Positions 56,686 through 64,000 of a stretch of 64,000 nt of DNA are shown in pieces; within the stretch, counting starts at the first letter, position 1, and every line of letters begins with the position of its first letter. The translations under genes were made by a program, and so were the position numbers. The stretch is from Agelaius tricolor. Taxonomy: Eukaryota > Chordata > Aves > Passeriformes > Icteridae. The notes beneath the pieces are model-generated. The model had not been told where the DNA came from, did no database searches, and worked only from the letters and a program-made list of their open reading frames with translations. The stretch is taken from assembly GCA_023055355.1 (NCBI GenBank), contig JALJCS010000038.1, positions 5,145,001-5,209,000 on the forward strand, read 5' to 3'.

Positions 56686-57375
56686 GGCCGCTCGGGCGCT
56701 GCTGACAGCCAGGGCCGCGCCGCGCTCGGCCGGGCCGGCCGCGCCCCGCCCCCCCGGGGCACCACGGGAGCCGTAGTCCGAGCGCCGCCCGCGGGGAGCC
56801 GGGCCCGGCCCCGACGGCCGCGCCCCCGGCCCGCCCCGAGCCCCCGCCCCGCCCCGCGGGCTCCCCCGGGCCGGTGCACCGGGAGCGGCGGGGCGCCAGG
56901 GGGCACCCGGCGGCCGAGCCCCGAGCGTCGCCCGCGGCACCGGGAGAGGGAACCGGGCACCGGGCACGGGGCACCGAGAGAGGGGCGAAACCGGGCACGG
57001 GGCACGGGGCATAGCCCGGGGAAACCGCACAGCCCCGGTGGGGGTCCGAGCGGCTGCCCGGGGACACCGCCTCCCCCTCGGAGGGGGGGACCGGCCAGGC
57101 CGGGGAGGGACGGGCAGCCCCGCACGGGGCACCGGGCAGCCCCGGTGCGGTGGCAGCCCCGGGGCGGGCACGACCAGCCCCACCCGGGGGGAACGCGCCG
57201 CCCCCGCGCCGCGGCGCCGCTGCTGGGGCCGGTGCCGCCGTCGGGATGGGGCGGGGCGGGACGGGACGGACGGGCGGACGGGACGGGCGGCTCCTCCCCG
57301 CCGCCGGGACGGGACGGGCCGGGCCGGGCCGGGCGGAGCGGACGCTCGGTGCGGGCGGTCACCGCCGCTCTCGCC

Positions 57376-63772
<6,397 letters not shown>

Positions 63773-64000
63773 GTGCCCGGGCAGGTCCCTCTGCACTCCT
63801 GCACCCACCCTGGCTGGGGCACCCTGACGCAGCCTGGCCCTGGCCCCCCCACTCCAGCCAGGGCTGTGGCAAGAGCTTGGCTTCCACCCCAAAGCCTTCC
63901 CCATCTGCTCTGGCCATCACCTGCACTATGCCCACCGTGCTGCAGGGCAGGGGGAGCCCGTAAGAGCAGCCCCCAGCAGATACCCACCCTTGTGACAACG
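63773..64000 (+). other. OLFML2A: OLFML2A 3'UTR, partial
   Basis: GC-rich sequence after the stop codon with no AATAAA seen, so the transcript probably continues past the right edge. Confidence 0.7.

Overview
This window looks like nuclear DNA from a bird, possibly a songbird. The evidence is old CR1-type LINE fragments, compact introns, GC-rich minisatellites and CpG islands, and a gene order known from vertebrates: NR6A1 (minus strand), the mir-181a-2/mir-181b-2 cluster antisense inside it, and OLFML2A (plus strand) diverging from the NR6A1 promoter. Only a few percent of the window is coding, and most long open frames are by-products of GC-rich or tandem-repeat DNA.

Layout. The 5' half of NR6A1 (germ cell nuclear factor) fills 1-56.6 kb on the minus strand. 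Coding exon 1 is at 56545-56611, a 54-nt exon 2 at 44498-44551, and the two-zinc-finger DNA-binding exon at 1931-2161. The hinge and ligand-binding exons lie beyond position 1. A second CpG island near 8.2-8.8 kb carries a phase-matched alternative first exon (8620-8647). There is also a candidate 54-nt cassette exon (7902-7955) and a weaker third first exon (14528-14621). The large intron between exon 2 and the DNA-binding exon holds, on the opposite strand, a primary microRNA gene (the MIR181A2HG equivalent). Its CpG-island promoter near 26.3 kb has two CCAAT boxes, an E-box and a TATA box, exon 1 ends at 26569, a small exon is likely at 39098-39126, and the two hairpins sit at about 40.05 and 40.95 kb.

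From about 56.1 to 57.7 kb a CpG island acts as a divergent promoter. NR6A1 runs left from it and OLFML2A runs right. OLFML2A (photomedin-1) is complete at the coding level: eight exons from 57376 to 63772, 635 codons before the stop, with signal peptide, cysteine motifs, coiled coil, basic and proline-rich linkers and a C-terminal olfactomedin domain. Its 3'UTR runs off the right edge.

How the parts may work together. The locus makes a nuclear receptor repressor from at least two promoters, a microRNA precursor antisense to it, and a secreted matrix protein from the shared promoter. Transcription of the microRNA host runs head-on towards NR6A1 transcription from the upstream promoter but away from NR6A1 transcription starting at the 8.6-kb promoter, so the internal promoter would escape that conflict. 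Notable extras are G-run-rich minisatellites beginning about 8 nt after the DNA-binding-exon splice donor, a three-copy repeat of about 82 bp in the microRNA host intron, a 48-bp near-perfect direct repeat upstream of the host promoter, a head-to-head pair of CTCF-like motifs near 43.96 kb, and short upstream ORFs in both NR6A1 leaders. I found no new multi-gene system. The most original signals are the alternative NR6A1 N-termini and the repeat arrays.
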